Assembly: GCA_964417555.1 (NCBI GenBank)
Contig: CAYQIM010000051.1
Coordinates: 1 to 7,632, forward strand
Origin: CAYQIM01 sp964417555
GTDB taxonomy: Bacteria > Pseudomonadota > Gammaproteobacteria > Diplorickettsiales > Diplorickettsiaceae
DNA: 7,632 bases
Direction of reading: 5' to 3'
Positions 1 through 5,256 of the stretch are shown here, piece by piece; within the stretch, counting starts at the first letter, position 1, and every line of letters begins with the position of its first letter. Below the pieces are notes generated by a model. The model saw nothing but the letters and a program-made list of their open reading frames with translations, was not told the origin of the DNA and did not search any database. The position numbers and the translations under genes are program-made.

Positions 1-1
1 G

Positions 2-99
2 GACGCAGGACGAATCGCGGCCTAATTTCAGTCGCGTGATGCGAATTAATTTTGGGGACACGATGGCCAAAATTTTTCATGAGCATAGCGACTCGCTTG
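2..99 (+). repeat. Left copy of a 98-bp perfect inverted repeat
   Basis: Positions 2-99 are the exact reverse complement of 7535-7632. Identity stops sharply at position 100 (t here, c in the other copy). The repeat looks richer in GC than its surroundings and contains two small dyads: TCGC/GCGA around GTGAT (32-44) and AGCGACTCGCT (87-97). Read on the minus strand it is open in one frame across its whole length, with an ATG at 86. That frame encodes about 28 residues (MLMKNFGHRVPK...) and runs off the window edge. The sequence lies 49 nt beyond the stop codon of the 149-472 gene, so here it sits in intergenic DNA. A dispersed repeat family is the likeliest explanation. The window edge coinciding with the repeat may simply reflect an assembly break. 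Confidence 0.95.
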
Positions 100-148
100 T
101 CGTAGTAAAATTAAAAAATTCGTAGCTTCCAGTAACGTGTGGGGTATA

Positions 149-472
149 TTAATTAGGATTTTGCTTACGTCTAATATAAGAAACAAAGAACATAATCAGA
201 AGTAAAGGCAATAAAATAGGCAGTAACACCGGAAATAGAATAACAGCGATAACAGTCCACAACACGGCAATAAACCCGAGTACTAAAACACCCGTCCAGG
301 TCAGTAGAAAAAACAATAAAATACTCAAGCAAAATAAGAAAATGGAAGCTACCAAAAAGCCCCATACCGTTAAACTAATTGCCACGGCACCATTGAGCAA
401 AGCCAAGGTAATATGTCCACCAAGAATTAAAAGTAATAGAATAATCAATATCAGTGCTAACGATCGAAACAT
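149..472 (-). CDS. Small polytopic membrane protein of unknown function
   Basis: This 107-residue protein is almost entirely hydrophobic, rich in Leu, Ile, Val and Phe. It has three or four probable membrane segments (about residues 5-27, 30-55 and 57-98, the last long enough to span twice) and a basic C-terminal tail (YIRRKQNPN) likely facing the cytoplasm. I do not recognise a family. The start is well supported: an AAAGGAG Shine-Dalgarno sequence (minus strand, 487-481) lies 8 nt before the ATG. The gene begins 76 nt after the prfA stop on the same strand, so it may be read from the prfA transcript; no convincing terminator was seen between them. Low-complexity hydrophobic sequence makes homology calls risky, so nothing beyond an inner-membrane location is proposed. 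Confidence 0.75.
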   Translation of the reverse strand: MFRSLALILIILLLLILGGHITLALLNGAVAISLTVWGFLVASIFLFCLSILLFFLLTWTGVLVLGFIAVLWTVIAVILFPVLLPILLPLLLIMFFVSYIRRKQNPN

Positions 473-480
473 GATTCAAA

Positions 481-487
481 CTCCTTT
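481..487 (-). promoter_or_regulatory. Strong Shine-Dalgarno site fixing the start of the 149-472 gene
   Basis: On the minus strand this reads AAAGGAG, with 8 nt to the ATG at 472. It is one of the best ribosome binding sites in the window and the main argument that the short hydrophobic ORF is a real gene. Confidence 0.7.
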
Positions 488-548
488 CAATAGAACTGGC
501 TCTTTCTATATCATAAAGACGAAGTGCTGTAGAATGTGTTTCCAAATC

Positions 549-1631
549 TTATTCACCCATGGCGGCTAACTTATCTGCCTGATACTCCCGAATAAGGGAT
601 TGAATCACAGGTAACAAATGCCCCTCCATGATATCAGATAACTGATAAAGGGTTAGGTTTATTCGATGATCGGTTAACCGACCTTGCGGAAAATTATAGG
701 TGCGAATCCGCTCTGAGCGATCACCACTGCCTACCAAATTACGTCGTGTCTGTGCCTCTTCGTGTTGCTGTTTTGCTTGTTGTGCTGATAACAACTTAGC
801 TTGCAATAAGGACATCGCGCGCGCTCGATTTTTATGTTGTGAACGTTCATCTTGGCATTCAACCACTAGACCGGAAGGTAAATGGGTAATCCGAATAGCC
901 GAATCCGTTTTTTGCACATGTTGGCCGCCAGCACCTGAAGCTCGAAAGGTGTCAATTTTTAAATCGGCTGGGTTAATTGTCACTTCATCAACCGTTTCTA
1001 TTTCGGGCAGTACAGCAACTGTACAAGTAGAAGTATGAACACGGCCTTGTGCCTCGGTTTCTGGAACCCTTTGTACGCGATGAGCACCCGATTCAAATTT
1101 TAAGTGCGAATAAACATCGGTACCGACAATACGTGCAATAATTTCCTTATAGCCCCCTTGTTCACTAGAGCTACTGTTAACAATTTCAACAGACCAACCC
1201 TGCAGCTCAGCGTAACGTGTGTACATACGAAATAAATCACCGGCAAAAATAGCCGCTTCATCGCCCCCAGCTGCCGCACGGATTTCTAAAAATACATTAC
1301 GTTGATCATTGGGATCTTGCGGTATTAAAAAATGTTCTAATTCAGCTTCTAGGATAATTTGTTTGGCGCGCGCCGCTTTCAGTTCCTCCTCCGCCAGCTG
1401 TTGTAATTCAACATCCGGATCTTGTAAACAATGCTCTGATTGCTGGATGATTTCGAGGTTAGCCTGATATTGCTGAAAACATTGTACGATTGGACCTAAG
1501 CGGACGTATTCCTTAGATAATTCACGAAAACGATTTTGATCCTGAATAATACCTATATCGCCTAATAACGCCGTTAATTCTTCATAACGTTCGACGAGAG
1601 TTGTCAGTCTTTTAACTAAAGAGGTCTTCAT
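549..1631 (-). CDS. prfA: Peptide chain release factor 1 (RF1)
   Basis: RF1 recognises UAA and UAG stop codons in the ribosomal A site and triggers peptidyl-tRNA hydrolysis. The 360-residue product matches the length of the E. coli protein. Visible landmarks are an N-terminal helical domain (about 1-105), the family segment AAAGGDEAAIFAGDLFRMY (119-137), the PxT stop-codon-reading tripeptide as PET (190-192), and the catalytic GGQ loop (235-237) in SGAGGQHVQKTDSAIR. The PxT form, as opposed to SPF, marks RF1 and not RF2. The frame extends upstream to an ATG at 1658, but family alignment favours the ATG at 1631 (MKTSLVKRL, cf. E. coli MKPSIVAKL); another ATG at 1640 is possible. Neither has a good Shine-Dalgarno site. 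In many gamma-proteobacteria prfA lies between hemA and prmC; neither is adjacent here. Confidence 0.97.
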   Translation of the reverse strand: MKTSLVKRLTTLVERYEELTALLGDIGIIQDQNRFRELSKEYVRLGPIVQCFQQYQANLEIIQQSEHCLQDPDVELQQLAEEELKAARAKQIILEAELEHFLIPQDPNDQRNVFLEIRAAAGGDEAAIFAGDLFRMYTRYAELQGWSVEIVNSSSSEQGGYKEIIARIVGTDVYSHLKFESGAHRVQRVPETEAQGRVHTSTCTVAVLPEIETVDEVTINPADLKIDTFRASGAGGQHVQKTDSAIRITHLPSGLVVECQDERSQHKNRARAMSLLQAKLLSAQQAKQQHEEAQTRRNLVGSGDRSERIRTYNFPQGRLTDHRINLTLYQLSDIMEGHLLPVIQSLIREYQADKLAAMGE

Positions 1632-1699
1632 AAGACTCATCTTTATACAGAAAGACACACCTTAAGTCGAGAGCCAACACTTAACTCATGAGATACCCT

Positions 1700-1728
1700 A
1701 TAAAATAAGGGCAAAAATTGAATCTTAA
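1700..1728 (-). promoter_or_regulatory. Possible prfA promoter
   Basis: On the minus strand, TTAAGA (1728-1723) and TTTTAT (1705-1700) are separated by 17 nt, each matching 4 of 6 consensus bases. This would give a leader of roughly 60 nt before the prfA ATG. It overlaps the proposed promoter of the divergent gene at 1811, so the two could interfere or be co-regulated. In such AT-rich DNA chance matches are common. Confidence 0.25.
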
Positions 1729-1746
1729 GGATTCATAAGCTATTCT
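1718..1746 (+). promoter_or_regulatory. Probable sigma-70 promoter for the exported Cys protein, with a dyad at the -35
   Basis: TTGAAT (1718-1723) and TATTCT (1741-1746) are separated by exactly 17 nt, about 64 nt before the ATG at 1811. A dyad TGAATC-TTAAG-GATTCA (1719-1735) covers the -35 and spacer and could be an operator. Spacing is ideal; each hexamer matches 4 of 6 bases. Confidence 0.45.
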
Positions 1747-1763
1747 GAAAAGAGTAAACCACC

Positions 1764-1777
1764 ATAGCGGGCGCTAT
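1764..1777. promoter_or_regulatory. 14-bp dyad in the leader of the 1811 gene
   Basis: ATAGCG-GG-CGCTAT is perfectly symmetric with 6-bp arms. It lies between the proposed -10 (1741-1746) and the ribosome binding site (1799-1804). It could be an operator just downstream of the transcription start. The 2-nt centre makes it a poor RNA hairpin. Confidence 0.3.
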
Positions 1778-1810
1778 AAGGTTTTACTGATATTACCGAA
1801 GGGGAATAGT

Positions 1811-2137
1811 ATGAAAAAATTATTAGTAATGGCTTCAGCTATTTGCATGGGTTTATTAAGTAGCATCAACGTGGCTAACGCTGCTCACTCAGGCCAAAGT
1901 CCTTGTGCATTTAGTGCTCACTTAGTAAAAAAAGCGGGTTTTGTTTCTGGATCGTACTATGACTCAGCAAGCATACGTCAGTTGCTATCCAGACTCAATG
2001 TTTCACCACATGCTTGTACCAACCTTGCATCATGCCAATATCGCTATGTATGCAGCGAATACCATTATCTTGCGACCAATAAATTAATACCTAATCGTGG
2101 TCCAACTATCTATTGGCACAATTCACAACCTTTTTAA
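1811..2137 (+). CDS. Exported small cysteine-containing protein of unknown function
   Basis: The 108-residue product opens with a classic Sec signal peptide: MKKLL, a hydrophobic core to about residue 18, then NVANA-AHS with likely signal peptidase I cleavage after Ala24. The mature part (about 84 residues) has four cysteines at 32, 69, 75 and 81; the last three are evenly spaced (C-x5-C-x5-C). This would suit two disulfide bonds in the periplasm or outside the cell. It is rich in Ser, Tyr and His, and I recognise no family. The start is firm: AAGGGG (1799-1804) lies 6 nt before the ATG. It is a single-gene unit, with a promoter upstream, an intrinsic terminator downstream and the divergent prfA on the other side. 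It could be a secreted host-interaction factor, but nothing in the sequence proves that. Confidence 0.8.
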   Translation: MKKLLVMASAICMGLLSSINVANAAHSGQSPCAFSAHLVKKAGFVSGSYYDSASIRQLLSRLNVSPHACTNLASCQYRYVCSEYHYLATNKLIPNRGPTIYWHNSQPF

Positions 2138-2145
2138 TAAAAAGG
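2129..2145 (+). repeat. Hairpin overlapping the stop codon of the 1811 gene
   Basis: CCTTTTT-AAT-AAAAAGG is a perfect 7-bp inverted repeat whose centre contains part of the TAA stop (2135-2137). It lies just upstream of the stronger terminator hairpin at 2155-2179 and may help protect the 3' end of the transcript. Confidence 0.4.
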
Positions 2146-2154
2146 CGATACGCT

Positions 2155-2185
2155 TATCCCTTCCTTATAGGAGGGGATATTTTTA
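2155..2185 (+). terminator. Rho-independent terminator of the exported Cys protein gene
   Basis: TATCCCTTCCT (2155-2165) pairs with AGGAGGGGATA (2169-2179) as an 11-bp stem with one G-U pair and a 3-nt loop, followed by TTTTT (2180-2184). It begins 18 nt after the stop at 2137. Stem, tight loop and T-run are all present. Confidence 0.85.
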
Positions 2186-2335
2186 GTCTGGACTTAGGCG
2201 AAAAACCGTCTTTTGGCGTAGCGCTTTGTTGTCGACTTTATCTGTGGTACTCATTTACCGCACGTAAACTCCGTTCCTCGAAAAGTCGACGCCGCACGCT
2301 ACAACCAAAATACAATTTTTCGCGTAAGTCCAGTC
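2186..2335. repeat. 150-bp imperfect palindrome, MITE- or REP-like element
   Basis: The left arm from 2186 and the reverse complement of the right arm from 2335 align along most of their length. Shared blocks are GACTTA-GCGAAAAA (near 2191-2205 and 2316-2330), TTTTGG, GTAGCG and GTCGACTTT (2231-2239 with 2282-2290). A small inner dyad TTTAC/GTAAA (2254-2268) sits at the centre. Substitutions and single-base gaps separate the blocks. The DNA looks richer in GC than its neighbours and has no credible gene. It sits between a terminator and the operon promoter. A short non-autonomous element, or the remnant of two inverted copies of one repeat, is the likeliest origin; a structured RNA is possible. 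Confidence 0.65.
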
Positions 2336-2355
2336 GTGAGCAAAAATTTTAAAAA

Positions 2356-2385
2356 TTAACAATAATAAACAAGTTATAGTATTAT
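2356..2385 (+). promoter_or_regulatory. Sigma-70-type promoter of the lipid-transport operon
   Basis: TTAACA (2356-2361) and TATTAT (2380-2385) each match consensus at 5 of 6 positions with an 18-nt spacer. The predicted start near 2392 leaves a leader of about 70 nt before the ATG at 2461. This is the best promoter seen in the window. An overlapping TATAGT (2375-2380) is an alternative -10. Confidence 0.6.
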
Positions 2386-2460
2386 CTGACGTCTCTACTT
2401 TACTTATTATATTAATAACCGTTTGCCAAGGACTCACTGAGAAAAAACACGTTGTGAACC

Positions 2461-3600
2461 ATGTCAAATTCTGCACTCACTGCCTCTCTTTCACTATCAA
2501 CAAACTACCCAAGAAACCAAGTTCATTGTCAGGGTGCTTGGACATTAACGGGCATTAACGCCAAAAAACTAAAGCGCCGCTTTAGACAAATAAAGCAGCA
2601 AAAAAACACGGCTCTCATTCTAGATGCCAGTGCTATTACCGCGATGGATACGAGTGGCGCTTGGCAACTTTACCAATGGACAAATCAACTTTCCAAACAA
2701 GGAATTCATGTTCAATTACAAGGTCTTAACGAAAAACATCTTGCACTTTATAAAGAAATCCAAAAAACAGCCAGCGCTATAAAAAACCTAGCTCAACGTA
2801 AAGACTACCGTGGTTTGGCGCTTTTAGGGAAAAAAACCCTGGCTCAATTACATGAGGTACAAGCCTTTTTACATTTTGTTGGCAAAACTTTCACCAATGG
2901 GCTGCAATCTCTTAGATATCCTTCACAACTACGAATCGGAGCTTTAGCCAGCATTATCGAGAATACTGGCATTGCCGCATTAGGTATCATCGCCTTATTA
3001 TCTTTTATGATCGGTATTGTATTAACCTATCAAATGGGTTTTCAGTTGAAAAACTATGGTGCCAGCGTTTTCATTATCGATCTATTAGGGCTGGCTATTC
3101 TGCGTGAATTTGCTCCATTACTAACCGCCATTATGATTGCAGGACGCAGCGGCTCCTCATTTACTGCACAACTTGGCATGATGAAGATAAAAGAAGAAAT
3201 CGATGCCTTAAGCACGATGGGCGTTTTACCCAGCCAACTATTAATTCTGCCTAAAATTTTTGGTCTAACGATAGCTCTACCGCTATTAACCCTATGGGCC
3301 GATATTTTTGGTATACTCGGCGGCATGGCCATGACACATTCTATGCTACATATTGGCTATATTGATTTTTTACGCCGTTTTCCCAAGGTAGTACAACTTT
3401 CATCGCTGGTGATAGGAATAGGAAAAGCCCCTGTATTCGCATTGATTATCTCAAGTGTAGCTTGTTTTCAAGGATTACGTGTACGGGGAAGTGCGGATAG
3501 TGTTGGCAAACAAACAACTCGCAGCGTTGTTCAAGCCATTTTTTTTATTATCGTAGCCGATGCACTCTTTTCCATTTTATTCAGTACTTTAAATATTTAA
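2461..3600 (+). CDS. MlaE-family lipid ABC transporter permease with fused N-terminal STAS domain
   Basis: This is the inner-membrane permease of an Mla/Mce-type phospholipid transporter. Residues 20-100 form an MlaB-like STAS domain, with the diagnostic stretch LDASAITAMDTSGAW (54-68). Residues 150-379 are the MlaE (DUF140) domain with about five membrane helices. It carries the conserved EFAPLLTAIMIAGRSGSSF (216-234) and a C-terminal FQGLRVRGSADSVG...TTRSVV block (336-357). In E. coli MlaB and MlaE are separate proteins; here they are one 379-residue chain, an arrangement known in other bacteria. The ATG at 2461 is preceded by an in-frame TGA at 2455, so it cannot start further upstream. 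The Shine-Dalgarno site is weak. It is the first gene of the operon. I give no symbol because orthology to E. coli mlaE, as opposed to a paralogous Mce permease, is not certain. Confidence 0.93.
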   Translation: MSNSALTASLSLSTNYPRNQVHCQGAWTLTGINAKKLKRRFRQIKQQKNTALILDASAITAMDTSGAWQLYQWTNQLSKQGIHVQLQGLNEKHLALYKEIQKTASAIKNLAQRKDYRGLALLGKKTLAQLHEVQAFLHFVGKTFTNGLQSLRYPSQLRIGALASIIENTGIAALGIIALLSFMIGIVLTYQMGFQLKNYGASVFIIDLLGLAILREFAPLLTAIMIAGRSGSSFTAQLGMMKIKEEIDALSTMGVLPSQLLILPKIFGLTIALPLLTLWADIFGILGGMAMTHSMLHIGYIDFLRRFPKVVQLSSLVIGIGKAPVFALIISSVACFQGLRVRGSADSVGKQTTRSVVQAIFFIIVADALFSILFSTLNI

Positions 3601-3603
3601 TCC

Positions 3604-3681
3604 ATGCCATTTCGCCATCAATTAAAAAAACTCAGCTTTTTCACTGCGCACAGTATAAATCCACTATACTTTATTTCATGA
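3604..3681 (+). CDS. Possible 25-residue small ORF bridging the permease and ATPase genes
   Basis: An ATG lies 3 nt after the permease stop (3598-3600). It opens a 25-codon frame (MPFRHQLKKLSFF...) whose TGA overlaps the ATG of the ATPase gene as ATGA (3678-3681). The peptide is basic at the N-terminus and hydrophobic later. Neither it nor the ATPase gene has a recognisable Shine-Dalgarno site. It could carry ribosomes across an otherwise 77-nt gap by termination-reinitiation. It may equally be a chance ORF. Confidence 0.3.
   Translation: MPFRHQLKKLSFFTAHSINPLYFIS
3652..3670 (+). promoter_or_regulatory. Dyad and -10-like box just before the ATPase gene
   Basis: AGTATA (3652-3657) and TATACT (3665-3670) are perfect inverted arms around 7 nt. 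TATACT also matches a -10 box at 5 of 6 positions and lies 7 nt before the ATG, which would give a leaderless transcript. No good -35 was found. It could also be an RNA hairpin affecting initiation at 3678. Confidence 0.25.
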
Positions 3682-4466
3682 ACACATCTGATTCAGTGAT
3701 TAAACTCGATAACGTTAAACTCGCGATAGCGGGACAATGGATACATAAAGGCATTAATCTAGAGATTAAGCAAGGTGAAATTGTCGCTATTGTCGGCAGT
3801 AGCGGATCCGGTAAATCCACCATTTTACGTGAAATTTTATTGTTATTAACACCTTCCTCTGGAACTATCGAAGTTTTTGGCAAAGATATTAGCAAACTTT
3901 CCCCCGCTAAAATCTTAGCTTTACAACGTCGTTGGGGTGTTTTATTTCAACAATCGGCTCTTTTTACCTCATTAACCGTGTTAGAAAATATTGCTTTTCC
4001 CTTGCATGAACATACTCAACTTGATAAAAAAATAATTAAAGAATTAGCCTTACTGAAATTATTGGCCGTAGGACTCCCCATCACTTCGGCAAATAAATAC
4101 CCTGCTGAACTGAGCGGCGGTATGCTCAAACGGACTGCCTTAGCACGCGCTTTGGTCATGGATCCCGAATTACTCCTGTTAGACGAACCGACAGCAGGAC
4201 TTGATCCACAAGGGGCGGAAGGATTTGATGAATTACTTTTAAATTTACGTGCGATCTTAGGTTTAACTATTTTACTCGTCACTCACGATCTGGACACCTT
4301 ATGGCAAATTACCGATAAAGTCGCTTTTTTAAATGAGGGTCGGGTTTTAGAGTTTGCTTCCATGGCCAAACTAACACAATCGACTGAACCTGCTATTCGT
4401 GCTTACTTTAAAGGACCTAGAGGGCGCGCCACAGAAAAAATTTATGGGGAAAATCATGGAGCCTAA
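3678..4466 (+). CDS. MlaF-type ABC transporter ATP-binding protein
   Basis: This cytoplasmic ATPase powers the lipid transporter by hydrolysing ATP against the permease encoded just upstream. At 262 residues it has the usual MlaF size. All nucleotide-binding motifs are intact: Walker A GSSGSGKST (40-48), Q-loop glutamine (91-92, LFQQSALF), signature LSGGM (145-149), Walker B LLLLDEPT ending with catalytic Glu170, D-loop AGLDPQG, and H-loop His203 (VTHDLD). The LSGGMLKRTALARAL variant is typical of the MlaF/Mce ATPases. The ATG at 3678 has no Shine-Dalgarno site and overlaps the TGA of a possible 25-codon ORF. The last 11 nt overlap the start of the MCE-protein gene, which indicates translational coupling. 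Confidence 0.94.
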   Translation: MNTSDSVIKLDNVKLAIAGQWIHKGINLEIKQGEIVAIVGSSGSGKSTILREILLLLTPSSGTIEVFGKDISKLSPAKILALQRRWGVLFQQSALFTSLTVLENIAFPLHEHTQLDKKIIKELALLKLLAVGLPITSANKYPAELSGGMLKRTALARALVMDPELLLLDEPTAGLDPQGAEGFDELLLNLRAILGLTILLVTHDLDTLWQITDKVAFLNEGRVLEFASMAKLTQSTEPAIRAYFKGPRGRATEKIYGENHGA

Positions 4467-5256
4467 AATTAACTACACACTCGTAGGCGCTTTTGTTCTC
4501 ATTTTAACGGTAGCGCTGATTATTTTCATTACTTGGCTATCCGCTGGTTTTACTATCAAAAATTATAAAACCTACTTGGTCATCATGAATGAATCCGTCG
4601 CTGGCATCACAACAAATTCTACCGTGAAATATAATGGGGTAGATGTCGGCAGTGTAAAAAAGATTGCTTTGTGCCAAGAAAATCCTAAACAAGTCCAGTT
4701 ATTTTTACAAATAGAAGAACATACACCGATCACGGCTGGAACAACAGCCACCTTAAATAGTCAAGGTCTTACCGGAATTACCTATGTTTCCCTACAAGGC
4801 AGTAATACTAATCAAACACCCTTGACTACGCTACCTGGCGAAAAATACCCTATTATAAAAACCAGTCCCTCACTCTTTGTACGCTTAGATACCACCTTAA
4901 AACAATTAACCGACAATATGAATCAAATTACGCAAGATTTTAACAATGTATTAGGTGGAAAAAATCCGGAATTATTTAGAGAAATCTTAACTAACTTAAA
5001 TACCACTACCCATCATTTAGCGGCGCAAAGCCAACAACTGGATACTATCTTAATTAACACCGCCAAATCGACACGCTCATTTCCCTCTTTAATGAATACC
5101 TTGACACAACACACACTCCCGTCCACGAACGAAGTTTTAAATAATTTAACTCTAATGAGTGATAATTTACTTGAACTTTCTGATAACTTAAAACAAAATC
5201 CAGCACTTTTACTGCGAGGTCAAGCGCCGTTACCACCCGGACCAGGAGAAAAATAA
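4456..5256 (+). CDS. MlaD-family MCE-domain lipid-binding protein
   Basis: This 266-residue protein is anchored by one N-terminal membrane helix (about 8-30) and carries a single MCE domain in the periplasm (about 38-118: YLVIMNESVAGITTNSTVKY...GLTGITYVSLQG). MCE proteins assemble into rings that bind and pass phospholipid. The C-terminal 120 residues are predicted helical, rich in Gln, Asn, Leu and Thr, ending in NPALLLRGQAPLPPGPGEK, a Pro-rich tail common in this subgroup. The frame is open from an ATG at 4399, but I choose 4456. MEPKINYTLVG matches the family N-terminus, GGGGA (4446-4450) sits 5 nt upstream, and the resulting 11-nt overlap with the ATPase gene suits an operon. It stops directly before the lipoprotein start codon. 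Confidence 0.93.
   Translation: MEPKINYTLVGAFVLILTVALIIFITWLSAGFTIKNYKTYLVIMNESVAGITTNSTVKYNGVDVGSVKKIALCQENPKQVQLFLQIEEHTPITAGTTATLNSQGLTGITYVSLQGSNTNQTPLTTLPGEKYPIIKTSPSLFVRLDTTLKQLTDNMNQITQDFNNVLGGKNPELFREILTNLNTTTHHLAAQSQQLDTILINTAKSTRSFPSLMNTLTQHTLPSTNEVLNNLTLMSDNLLELSDNLKQNPALLLRGQAPLPPGPGEK
5244..5249 (+). promoter_or_regulatory. Ribosome binding site that fixes a GTG start
   Basis: AGGAGA inside the last codons of the MCE-protein gene lies 7 nt before the GTG at 5257, which itself directly follows the TAA of that gene. It is what decides the unusual start of the lipoprotein gene. Confidence 0.65.

Noticed and set aside
39..125. 28-codon plus-strand ORF in the left repeat
   Set aside because: No ribosome binding site and mostly inside the repeat. 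The opposite strand has the longer open frame.
700..1038. 112-codon plus-strand ORF antisense to prfA
   Set aside because: It is a shadow of a strongly conserved gene; its Cys- and Ser-rich product is typical of antisense reading.
1632..1658. Longer N-terminus for RF1 from the ATG at 1658
   Set aside because: The nine extra residues do not align with RF1 proteins, whereas the ATG at 1631 gives the exact family length and N-terminus.
2113..2352. 79-codon plus-strand ORF after the exported Cys protein
   Set aside because: It starts inside the preceding gene without a ribosome binding site, runs through a strong terminator and then lies wholly in the 150-bp palindrome. It is better explained as the open frame of a repeat.
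2255..2476. 73-codon minus-strand ORF
   Set aside because: It covers the right arm of the palindrome and the operon promoter, has no Shine-Dalgarno site, and its product shows no protein-like pattern.
4399..4455. Longer N-terminus for the MCE protein from the ATG at 4399
   Set aside because: It would overlap the ATPase gene by 68 nt, lacks a Shine-Dalgarno site and adds residues before the family's usual short cytoplasmic start.
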